Shown here one piece after another: positions 1 to 5,036 of a stretch of 5,591 bases of DNA (its first letter is position 1; the number at the start of each line of letters is the position of its first letter). The notes beneath the pieces are model-generated. The model was not told where the DNA came from and made no database searches. It was given only the letters and a program-made list of their open reading frames with translations. Made by a program: the position numbers and the translations under genes. This stretch comes from Tannerella sp. Lineage in GTDB: Bacteria > Bacteroidota > Bacteroidia > Bacteroidales > Tannerellaceae. The DNA is taken from assembly GCA_031271245.1 (NCBI GenBank), contig JAISWC010000063.1, positions 1-5,591 of the forward strand, in the 5' to 3' direction.

Positions 1-612
1 GTAGAAGTTGCGCTCCAGGTTGGACGCGTCTACTACATTGACAACCACGTCCGGATGTTCGCTGTCGAGATGATCGCGCACATATTTCTCCTCGGCCGTA
101 CAGTTCGACAGCGAATACGTCCCCGGCAAATCGACAATCCTGAACCGGTAGCCGTTCTGTTTAAATTCGGCCTTTTTGGCATCGACCGTTACACCGCCGT
201 AGTTTCCCACATGTTCGTGAGCGCCGGAAGCACAGTTAAACAGGGATGTTTTTCCGGAATTGGGATTGCCGACAAAAGCCACGTTGATGGTTTTTCCCCG
301 GTCGATGGCCAGGGAACGCAACTCGTCCTCCGGAACGGTAAATGCGTGTGGCGGCGCGACCGGCTGTTCGGCTACATCCACCGCCTGACCGGATGTGAGC
401 ACTTCAATCAGCCGCGCGTCGTTGCGGCGCAGCGACAGGTCGTATCCGATAATTCGGTACTGAATCGGATCTTTTAAGGGAGCATTCTGGATGACCTGCA
501 CCTCCTTGCCCCGGATAAATCCCATTTCCGTAATACGCCTGCGGAATGCGCCGCGTCCCGTCACCTTCACAATGACGCCTTTTTCGCCTGTTTGAAGTTC
601 CGATAATTTCAT
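1..612 (-). CDS. feoB: Ferrous iron transporter FeoB with fused N-terminal FeoA domain (N-terminal 204 codons, cut by window edge)
   Basis: This gene encodes the GTP-driven inner-membrane Fe(II) importer, here as a FeoA-FeoB fusion, an arrangement common in Bacteroidetes. I translated it by hand from the ATG at 612; the frame stays open to base 1. Residues 1 to about 75 form the small SH3-like FeoA domain (MKLSELQTGEKG start, then RRRITEMGFIRG). A linker leads to the FeoB G domain. Its P-loop GNPNSGKT is at 115-122, the FeoB hallmark HVGNYGGVTV (G2 region) at 134-143, G3 DLPGT at 161-165, and the conserved NVVDASNLERN at 192-202. The NMxD (G4) motif, the rest of the G domain and the whole membrane permease part lie beyond the window. 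No clear Shine-Dalgarno sequence precedes the start, which is usual in this phylum. A -7 type promoter box lies 17 bases upstream, so the gene probably has its own promoter and is separate from the sulfur cassette 623 bases away. Family identification is secure; regulation is inferred. Confidence 0.95.
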   Translation of the reverse strand, partial: MKLSELQTGEKGVIVKVTGRGAFRRRITEMGFIRGKEVQVIQNAPLKDPIQYRIIGYDLSLRRNDARLIEVLTSGQAVDVAEQPVAPPHAFTVPEDELRSLAIDRGKTINVAFVGNPNSGKTSLFNCASGAHEHVGNYGGVTVDAKKAEFKQNGYRFRIVDLPGTYSLSNCTAEEKYVRDHLDSEHPDVVVNVVDASNLERNFY

Positions 613-622
613 GTTTGCAAAC
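613..622. promoter_or_regulatory. 10-bp perfect palindrome directly before the feoB start codon
   Basis: GTTTGCAAAC is a perfect 10-bp palindrome lying between the candidate -7 box and the feoB ATG, so it would span the predicted transcription start and the short leader. That position would suit a repressor, but a 10-bp palindrome can arise by chance, and I know of no regulator with this site. Low confidence. Confidence 0.2.
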
Positions 623-628
623 TGAATG

Positions 629-636
629 CAAAAGTA
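629..636 (-). promoter_or_regulatory. Candidate Bacteroidetes -7 promoter box for feoB
   Basis: On the minus strand this reads TACTTTTG, an exact match to the Bacteroidetes sigma-factor -7 consensus TAnnTTTG. It would place the transcription start near 622-624 and leave a leader of only about ten bases before the ATG at 612. The -33 TTTG element is poor: the nearest TTTG upstream (648-651) is only 11 bases away instead of about 19-20. It was the only match to this consensus I found on either strand of the 613-1235 gap. The motif is seen directly; its promoter role is inferred. Confidence 0.45.
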
Positions 637-667
637 CGGCTTTTCGGCAAAACAGGCGCAGCCGGTC

Positions 668-687
668 AATACCTAAAAGTAGGTATT
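668..687. promoter_or_regulatory. Perfect 8-bp inverted repeat upstream of feoB (candidate operator)
   Basis: The arms AATACCTA (668-675) and TAGGTATT (680-687) are exact reverse complements with a 4-base spacer. The dyad would lie roughly 45 to 64 bases upstream of the predicted feoB transcription start, a typical place for a regulator site. On the plus strand it is followed by a run of T (688-690), so it resembles an intrinsic terminator in that direction, but no plus-strand gene would need one and the stem is AT-rich. The half-sites have the opposite orientation to the DtxR-type TTAGG...CCTAA box, so that family is not supported. The regulator is unknown. Confidence 0.4.
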
Positions 688-726
688 TTTCCGTCTCTTC
701 GGAAGCTTTTCGGCCAATGTCATCAA

Positions 727-748
727 GTAAAAAGGTTAACCCTTTTAC
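727..748. repeat. 22-bp imperfect palindrome centred on GTTAAC
   Basis: Ten of eleven base pairs are symmetric around the centre at 737/738; the only mismatch is 733 against 742. With no loop it is more like a protein-binding dyad than an RNA hairpin. It lies about 115-135 bases upstream of the feoB start in the non-coding gap. Function unknown. Confidence 0.3.
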
Positions 749-868
749 GATCCGGCATCCGCAGAGTATTTGGGAAAGAAGCAGGAGAAACATTGAATCA
801 TGATTATCCCAAAAGGTCCATTAGAAAATAGTTGACGGTTACTATACTTTGTGTGGTATGAAGGGTTA

Positions 869-886
869 TAGTACCGGACGGTACTA
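869..886. repeat. 18-bp palindrome, TAGTACCG/CGGTACTA
   Basis: The arms TAGTACCG (869-876) and CGGTACTA (879-886) are exact reverse complements separated by GA. A second, overlapping pair, TACTATA (840-846) and TATAGTA (867-873), shares part of the left arm, so two alternative foldings are possible. No T-run follows in either direction, so a terminator is unlikely. Possible operator or a fragment of an intergenic repeat. Confidence 0.3.
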
Positions 887-1027
887 AGGGATGAACAAAA
901 GGTAATGAAACACATTGCGATGCAGTCAAAGGGTCTTTGACTTCCTGTCCAAAAGGTCATTGTCCGCGAAGAAGTCCTCCCTCTCCGGGTTCGATGAAAA
1001 CCCGTAGACGGGGAAATTGGTGATTGC

Positions 1028-1060
1028 AGACCTGACAGGTTTTCAAAACCTGTCAGGTCT
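1028..1060. repeat. 33-base palindrome with 16-bp perfect arms, REP-like
   Basis: The left arm AGACCTGACAGGTTTT (1028-1043) and right arm AAAACCTGTCAGGTCT (1045-1060) are exact reverse complements around a single C at 1044. Within each arm there is also a small inner dyad, ACCTGACAGGT. From memory, ACCTGACAGGTTTT-type palindromes occur between genes in many Bacteroidetes genomes, so this is probably a dispersed repeat; I could not check that. It sits about 175 bases past the end of the JAMM gene. It could act as a transcript-stabilising hairpin, but no T-run follows on either strand, so intrinsic termination is not supported. Confidence 0.75.
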
Positions 1061-1180
1061 CGTCGCTTGAGCAGCGCGTACACATATCATCCCTGACGGG
1101 ACATGTTGAATGCCCCCCTGAAAAGTTGTGTATAAACAGTAGCTCTCCGGGCGAGGGGTGGATGTCTTGCGGCAATGCAT

Positions 1181-1208
1181 AAAACCTTACCGCGCGAAGC
1201 ATAAGGTT
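1181..1208 (-). terminator. Possible terminator hairpin after the sulfur cassette
   Basis: Read on the minus strand, AACCTTA (1208-1202), a 12-base loop and TAAGGTT (1189-1183) form a 7-bp stem, and the right arm runs into a short TTTT stretch ending at 1181. It begins 28 bases past the stop codon of the JAMM gene, which is the right place for the end of the cassette. The stem is short and AT-rich, the loop is long and the T-run is interrupted by an A at 1180, so it is a weak candidate. Confidence 0.3.
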
Positions 1209-1235
1209 GTTGATTTTCTAACGGACATTCTGGGA

Positions 1236-1649
1236 TTATTTGGGAAGGCAAATAATTTTCACTGGCGTCATGCCTCCTTCGGCTGTCCGGGCAAACGCCC
1301 GGATAACCGGCTGTTCGCCGGCCAGGGAGACGATGAGGTACAGGAAGTCCGGGTCGAAGGCCAGGCGGATGTCTTCGTCCGACGGACGCGCCGGCGTGGA
1401 CGGATGACTGTGGTAGTTGGCAAGGATGCGCAGACCTTCGGCACGGGCTTCTTTGAGGACGCGGAACTGTTCCCGCGGGTCGAAGGAGAAATGTTCCGGA
1501 CTGTGATCCACATTTTCCAGCGGAAAACGCTTTTTTACAGTGTTGTCGACGCCGGCCAGCAGGCCGCAGGCTTCATCGGGTAATTCGTCGCAGGCCTGCC
1601 GGACGATGGCGTCGATAATCGCTTGAGGTATTTCTATTACTTCTTTCAT
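1236..1649 (-). CDS. JAMM (MPN+/Mov34) zinc metalloprotease, HcyD/Mec-like
   Basis: This is a 137-residue single-domain protein of the JAMM family of zinc isopeptidases. The complete JAMM signature is present: Glu26 (in DEACGLL), then His80 and His82 in YHSHPSTPARPS, Ser90 and Asp93. In the family these bind zinc and position the catalytic water. Small bacterial members cleave after the Gly-Gly of ThiS-like carriers: they remove C-terminal masking residues or release a product bound to the carrier (HcyD, QbsD, Mec/CysO). I chose the ATG at 1649 because it overlaps the stop of the E1-like gene as ATGA (1646-1649), has AAAGGA just upstream, and starts a protein of normal family length; a frame extending to 1718 adds 23 basic residues lacking family features. 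Last gene of the cassette. Likely cytoplasmic: no signal peptide or membrane segment. Its likely substrate is the carrier encoded at 2452-2661, which ends in Gly-Gly-Arg. The fold is secure; the substrate is inferred. Confidence 0.92.
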   Translation of the reverse strand: MKEVIEIPQAIIDAIVRQACDELPDEACGLLAGVDNTVKKRFPLENVDHSPEHFSFDPREQFRVLKEARAEGLRILANYHSHPSTPARPSDEDIRLAFDPDFLYLIVSLAGEQPVIRAFARTAEGGMTPVKIICLPK

Positions 1650-2455
1650 TTTCCTTTCAGTTCGCACACGGCCTGTTCGGCTTCCGTCAACTCGTGAATG
1701 ACGGGCTGCTCGCCGCATACCGGACAGCGCGGGTTTCGTTTCAGCCTGACGGTGCGGAAATTCATCTTCCTGGCGTCGAACGTAAGCAGGCGGTCAGTCA
1801 GCAGTTCGCCCGCTCCCGTCAGGAACTTCAGTACTTCGGCGGCCTGAATGGTACCCAACATGCCGGCGATGGCGCCCAGCACGCCCGCCTGCGAACACGT
1901 CGGCACGGCGTCGGGCGGCGGCGGACTGTGGAACGCACAGCGGTAACAGGCCGTTCCCGGGAGGTACGTCAGCGTCTGTCCGTCGAAACGCAGGATGCCG
2001 CCGTGCGAAAACGGCTTGCCCGCCAGTACGCAGGCGTCGTTGATCAGGAACTTGCCGGGGAAATTGTCCGTTCCGTCGACCACGAAATCATACTCCTGGA
2101 TCAGGTCGAAGGCGTTCGCCGCGTTGAAAAGTTCGTGATAGACGTTGACCTGTACATCGGGATTGAGGAGGTGGATCCGCTCCTTTGCCGACAGGACTTT
2201 GACCTTGCCCACGTCGGGCGTCGTGTGAATCACCTGGCGCTGGAGGTTGCTCAGGTCGACCGTGTCGCCGTCGACAATTCCCAGCGTCCCGACGCCGGCA
2301 GCAGCCAGATACAGCAGCACCGGCGAACCCAGTCCGCCCGCACCGATCACCAGCACTTTGCCATTGCGTATCTTTTCCTGGCCTTCCACGCCGACGTCCT
2401 GCAGGAGGATGTGGCGACTGTAGCGTTCGATTTGTGCCGCGGTAAAGTCCATCAT
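1646..2455 (-). CDS. E1-like ThiF/MoeB/HesA-family adenylyltransferase, HcyF-like
   Basis: This 269-residue enzyme would adenylate the C-terminal glycine of a ThiS/MoaD-type carrier with ATP, so that sulfide or a persulfide can turn it into a thiocarboxylate. Visible features are the nucleotide-binding GAGGLG at 38-43, Asp62 and Asp64 in VDGDTVD, Arg73 in SNLQRQ, the conserved Lys86, and DGTDNF at 127-132 with Asp130 as the likely magnesium ligand. Zinc-binding CxxC pairs are at 170/173 and 244/247. Cys187 in PTCSQAG lies where MoeB and ThiF have their conserved cysteine. There is no C-terminal rhodanese domain, so sulfur must come from elsewhere, plausibly the adjacent reductase. Two ATG codons stand in tandem (2455 and 2452); I take the first, which overlaps the upstream stop as ATGA and has GGAGGAGG a few bases upstream. 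Thiamine or molybdopterin roles fit less well, because no thi or moa genes are nearby. Family secure; pathway inferred from neighbours. Confidence 0.94.
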   Translation of the reverse strand: MMDFTAAQIERYSRHILLQDVGVEGQEKIRNGKVLVIGAGGLGSPVLLYLAAAGVGTLGIVDGDTVDLSNLQRQVIHTTPDVGKVKVLSAKERIHLLNPDVQVNVYHELFNAANAFDLIQEYDFVVDGTDNFPGKFLINDACVLAGKPFSHGGILRFDGQTLTYLPGTACYRCAFHSPPPPDAVPTCSQAGVLGAIAGMLGTIQAAEVLKFLTGAGELLTDRLLTFDARKMNFRTVRLKRNPRCPVCGEQPVIHELTEAEQAVCELKGK

Positions 2456-2661
2456 CGGCCTCCTCCCATGAAATACAGGAAGTCCACTTCGTCGCCCTCC
2501 CGGATGACCGTCCCGTCAAACTGTTCGTGTTCAATAAAGGTTCCGTTGACTTGTACGGAGACCATTTCCGGCTGAAAGATTTGTCGCAGAGCAATCAATT
2601 CCGTCAGCGTAAGCGGAAGTTGTACTTCCAGCGTTTCGTCATTTACTTTAATCAGACTCAT
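2452..2661 (-). CDS. ThiS/MoaD-type sulfur carrier protein with masked C-terminus (Gly-Gly-Arg), HcyS-like
   Basis: This is a 69-residue ubiquitin-fold sulfur carrier. It shows the ThiS pattern: a beta-strand start with MSLIKVNDETLEV, a Leu-rich first helix (LTLTELIALRQIF, 17-29), a second half with VSVQVNGTFI (34-43), the REGDEVDFLYFM segment at 54-65 and a glycine tail. The tail is the odd part: Gly66-Gly67-Gly68 is followed by Arg69 and the stop, whereas ThiS and MoaD end exactly in Gly-Gly. An added residue must be removed before the E1-like enzyme can adenylate the glycine, and a JAMM protease is encoded two genes on. This copies the known cases of HcyS-Ala and QbsE. The start at 2661 overlaps the reductase stop as ATGA (2658-2661) and follows an A-rich stretch without a clear Shine-Dalgarno. 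Cytoplasmic. Thiamine biosynthesis is possible but unlikely given the masked end and the neighbours. Confidence 0.9.
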   Translation of the reverse strand: MSLIKVNDETLEVQLPLTLTELIALRQIFQPEMVSVQVNGTFIEHEQFDGTVIREGDEVDFLYFMGGGR

Positions 2662-5024
2662 ATTTTCTTTTTAATTACTACTTTCCAATAATTTTCGACC
2701 GGCGTCTGTTCCAGCACTTGATGTCCTTCGTTGCGGACGGAACCGGGTACGTTGGCAATCGGCGCTCCGTCGTCCAGCAGGATTTCGAGCAGTTCGCCCG
2801 GCTGCATGGGTGACAGTTGCATCTTCACATGCACGAAGTTCATCGGGCAGGCGACGCCGCGCAAATCTCTGAACACCCGTTCCGCCGCTGGTGCCGGTTC
2901 GCGTGTTTCCACCGGCGGCTGCTGTTCCGCCGCCGGCCTGACGTTTTTGAATTGCAGGGAGTCGTCCATGTTTTGATACAGTTCGATGACCTCGTCCGCC
3001 AGCGAATAAATTTCTTCCCTGCGGGAAATGAAATCGGACGGCAGGCGGGCGGTGGCCGTTGCGACAAGGTCGCGGTACCGTTCCTTCACCAGCCCGGAAT
3101 CGACAAAGTGACGCAGGAAAAGGTCGAACGTGTCGGCCACGTTTTTGGGTTCCGCACCGCGCGTCACCAGCAGCATCCGCGCCGCCGCATACAGGGTTTC
3201 ATATAACAGTGCGCCGGCTTTTCTCGGCGCCGTTTCCGTTTCGAGCGTTTTCCGGTATTCCCGGATATGATTCAGGTCAAGCTCGATCATGTCGAACAGT
3301 CCGGCGGAACATTCGGGTGCGCCGCGGTTGACGATGCTGAAAACCGCATCGGCGCCCCAGTCGAAATAATAATTTTTGTCGTCGTCGAACGACGGAATGT
3401 CCGCGTATTCGGCCAGCAGGTCGACGGCTTTCCGGCGTCCTTCGCCTTCCAGGTAGGCCGTCAGCGACGGAGCGTTCTCCGTCTCCAGGTACGCTTTCAG
3501 CAGGCGGACGGTGAAGCGCGGAATGTCGCGTGCACTGATGCTGCCGACGGGCGTTGCCAGTCGGGGACAGTCGGTGCGGTCGGCGGCCAGCCAGACCTGA
3601 TAGCCCGGATAGACACGGTCGTTATGGAGCGCCTTGCCTGTGAAGCCGATGTCGGCCCAGAACTGCTGTCCGCAGGAATTGGGGCAGCCCGAGACGTGAA
3701 TCCGTGCATCGGCCAGCCGGTCCAAATCCGGCAGCGAGGCCTTGAGCAGTTCGCGGCGGATGGCGGCGGCCAGCCCCTTCGACAGCGTAATGCCCAGACG
3801 ACAGGTGTCTGCGCCCGTGCAGGATACGATGTTGTTGGCCGGCAAGGGTGCGGATGTTTCGGGCGCCACGTCGCGTACCAGCGTGTAAAGTTCCGACAAG
3901 GCTTTCTCCTGAATATGACGCAGTTGAATGTTCTGTGTCGTGGTGAAGCGTAGCGTGTCGTTCCCGAATAGGGAGACAAAATACAGCAGGTTCCGCACGT
4001 TTTCCAGCCAGGCGGCGTCTGTCAGGGGGAGATTGCCGTGTATGAACGGTATCATCACGCTATGGCGTCCGGCCTGTTTCTGGGCGAAGACATAGCGTCG
4101 TTTCCAGTCTTCGTAGCCGGGGCCGGGGACGATGTCCTGCCACGCGACGGAGGACGGCGATGCCGGCTGCGCTTTTTCCGGAGGAAGCGCGAAAGACGGC
4201 GCCGTTTTTCGGGATTCTTCGTAATATTCCCTCAACAGGCGCAGGGCCTCTTCCGCGCCCAGCCGGTAGAAAATATAGCGAATCCGCGCTTTGTGTTTGT
4301 TTTTGCGGTTACCCTGTTCCGAAAACATTTTTTTTAGGGCTTCGGCAATGACGTAGAGTTCGCTTTCTGGAACGAAGTCGAACCATTTCCACCCGACGGA
4401 GGGTTTCGAACCGCCGCCTCCGCCGGCATATACCTTAAATCCTCTCTGTCCGTTTTGTGTTTTGGCCACCAGACCCAGGTCGTTGACGGCGGCGTAGTCC
4501 ACGCCCGTATCGCCGGACGAGAAGGCGATTTTCATCTTGCGGGGCAACAGATAGGAATCCGGCTCCGCAATCAGTCTGGTCGTCAGCGCCATTGCATGAG
4601 GCGTTGTGTCAAACACTTCCTGCGGCGAGATGCCGCTGCCGGCCGATACCAGGATGTTGCGCACCGTATTCCCACCGCCGCCTTTGGAACTCAGCCCGAT
4701 TTGTTGCAATTCGCGCAAAACCGGCTCTACTTTGTCCAGCGAGAGATTCTGTATCTGAATCTCCTGCCGTGTGGTGATGTGCAGCAAATCGGAGTGGTGG
4801 TTTCGGGCAATCGAAATGACTGCCAGCAACTGTTCTGGGAAAATCACTCCGCCCGTGGTGCGGATGCGCACCATGTAGACTTCGTCTTTCCGCTGTTCGT
4901 AAATTCCCATCGGGACGCGGAAGGCCTTGAACTGAACGGTCTCGACCTTCCCTTCCCGGTAATCCCGCGCCAGTACGCCCAGTCTGGCAATGTCTTCGTT
5001 TAGTGTGTCCGGCAGTCTGTACAT
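2658..5024 (-). CDS. Siroheme [4Fe-4S] sulfite (or nitrite) reductase fused to HEPN-like and TusA domains
   Basis: This 788-residue fusion probably reduces sulfite to sulfide with six electrons. Residues about 1-520 form the duplicated reductase fold: first ferredoxin-like half about 40-105, first siroheme domain about 110-270, second ferredoxin-like half about 315-375, second siroheme domain about 395-520. Cys402, Cys408, Cys447 and Cys451 (CTGADTC and GCPNSC) are the expected [4Fe-4S]-siroheme ligands. Arg86, Arg122, Lys163 and Lys165 match the substrate-binding residues of E. coli CysI. Residues about 575-690 are helical and resemble HEPN domains (LYETLYAAARMLL then HFVDSGLV), but lack the RNase Rx4-6H motif. 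After a Pro/Ala/Glu-rich linker (about 696-715), residues 717-788 are a TusA-type sulfur carrier with Cys726-Pro727 (DLRGVACPMN). Standard hemoproteins are about 550-600 residues, so the last third is extra. The start at 5024 lies 12 bases after the ABC gene and has a weak GAGAG upstream. The donor is not encoded here; ferredoxin is plausible. Nitrite reduction is not excluded, but the neighbours favour sulfur. Confidence 0.93.
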   Translation of the reverse strand: MYRLPDTLNEDIARLGVLARDYREGKVETVQFKAFRVPMGIYEQRKDEVYMVRIRTTGGVIFPEQLLAVISIARNHHSDLLHITTRQEIQIQNLSLDKVEPVLRELQQIGLSSKGGGGNTVRNILVSAGSGISPQEVFDTTPHAMALTTRLIAEPDSYLLPRKMKIAFSSGDTGVDYAAVNDLGLVAKTQNGQRGFKVYAGGGGGSKPSVGWKWFDFVPESELYVIAEALKKMFSEQGNRKNKHKARIRYIFYRLGAEEALRLLREYYEESRKTAPSFALPPEKAQPASPSSVAWQDIVPGPGYEDWKRRYVFAQKQAGRHSVMIPFIHGNLPLTDAAWLENVRNLLYFVSLFGNDTLRFTTTQNIQLRHIQEKALSELYTLVRDVAPETSAPLPANNIVSCTGADTCRLGITLSKGLAAAIRRELLKASLPDLDRLADARIHVSGCPNSCGQQFWADIGFTGKALHNDRVYPGYQVWLAADRTDCPRLATPVGSISARDIPRFTVRLLKAYLETENAPSLTAYLEGEGRRKAVDLLAEYADIPSFDDDKNYYFDWGADAVFSIVNRGAPECSAGLFDMIELDLNHIREYRKTLETETAPRKAGALLYETLYAAARMLLVTRGAEPKNVADTFDLFLRHFVDSGLVKERYRDLVATATARLPSDFISRREEIYSLADEVIELYQNMDDSLQFKNVRPAAEQQPPVETREPAPAAERVFRDLRGVACPMNFVHVKMQLSPMQPGELLEILLDDGAPIANVPGSVRNEGHQVLEQTPVENYWKVVIKKKI

Positions 5025-5036
5025 AATGCAACTCTC

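Larger units (their letters stand above)
613..1235. other. 623-base non-coding stretch between the JAMM gene and feoB
   Basis: I find no credible gene here on either strand. The open frames present give low-complexity Ser/Arg/Cys-rich translations without motifs, and one of them reads straight through the 33-base palindrome. What the stretch does hold: a candidate feoB promoter box near its feoB end; dyads at 613-622, 668-687, 727-748 and 869-886; a 33-base palindrome at 1028-1060; a small TCCC/GGGA hairpin at 1090-1101; four plus-strand copies of AAAAGGT (730, 811, 897, 951); and a possible terminator for the sulfur cassette at 1181-1208. The density of inverted repeats is the main feature. 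I did not recognise an insertion sequence or a known small RNA. Confidence 0.6.

Noticed and set aside
668..690. Hairpin plus T-run as a plus-strand terminator
   Set aside because: No plus-strand gene exists upstream of it, and the stem is AT-rich; an operator role for feoB is more plausible.
575..690. Active toxin-like HEPN RNase within the reductase (positions are protein residues 575-690)
   Set aside because: No Rx4-6H motif is present in the segment, so nuclease activity is not supported.
404..793. Minus-strand open frame of 129 codons overlapping the feoB start
   Set aside because: It overlaps about 200 bases of the well-supported FeoA coding region in another frame and has no family features.
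745..1083. Minus-strand open frame of 112 codons in the gap before feoB
   Set aside because: The translation has no recognisable motif, is rich in Ser, Arg and Cys, reads through the 33-base palindrome, and has no clear ribosome site. Treated as chance.
1650..1718. Longer start for the JAMM gene at 1718
   Set aside because: It would add 23 Arg-rich residues read out of frame from the E1 gene's zinc-binding end; the ATG at 1649 with ATGA overlap and AAAGGA upstream gives the normal family length.
1646..2661. ThiS/ThiF pair as ordinary thiamine or molybdopterin genes
   Set aside because: No thiG, thiH, thiC, moaA or moaE type gene is nearby, the carrier end is masked by Arg, and the neighbours are a siroheme reductase and a JAMM protease. 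Not fully excluded.
3932..3943. Loss of Arg in the second TTRQ-like motif of the reductase (TTTQ at residues 361-364)
   Set aside because: The second half of siroheme reductases normally diverges here; the functional Arg is in the first half (Arg86) and is present.
1694..5003. Long plus-strand open frames (1694-2575, 3267-3953, 4455-5003 and others)
   Set aside because: They lie opposite the conserved minus-strand genes in GC-rich codons, and their translations show no domain. They are antisense shadows.
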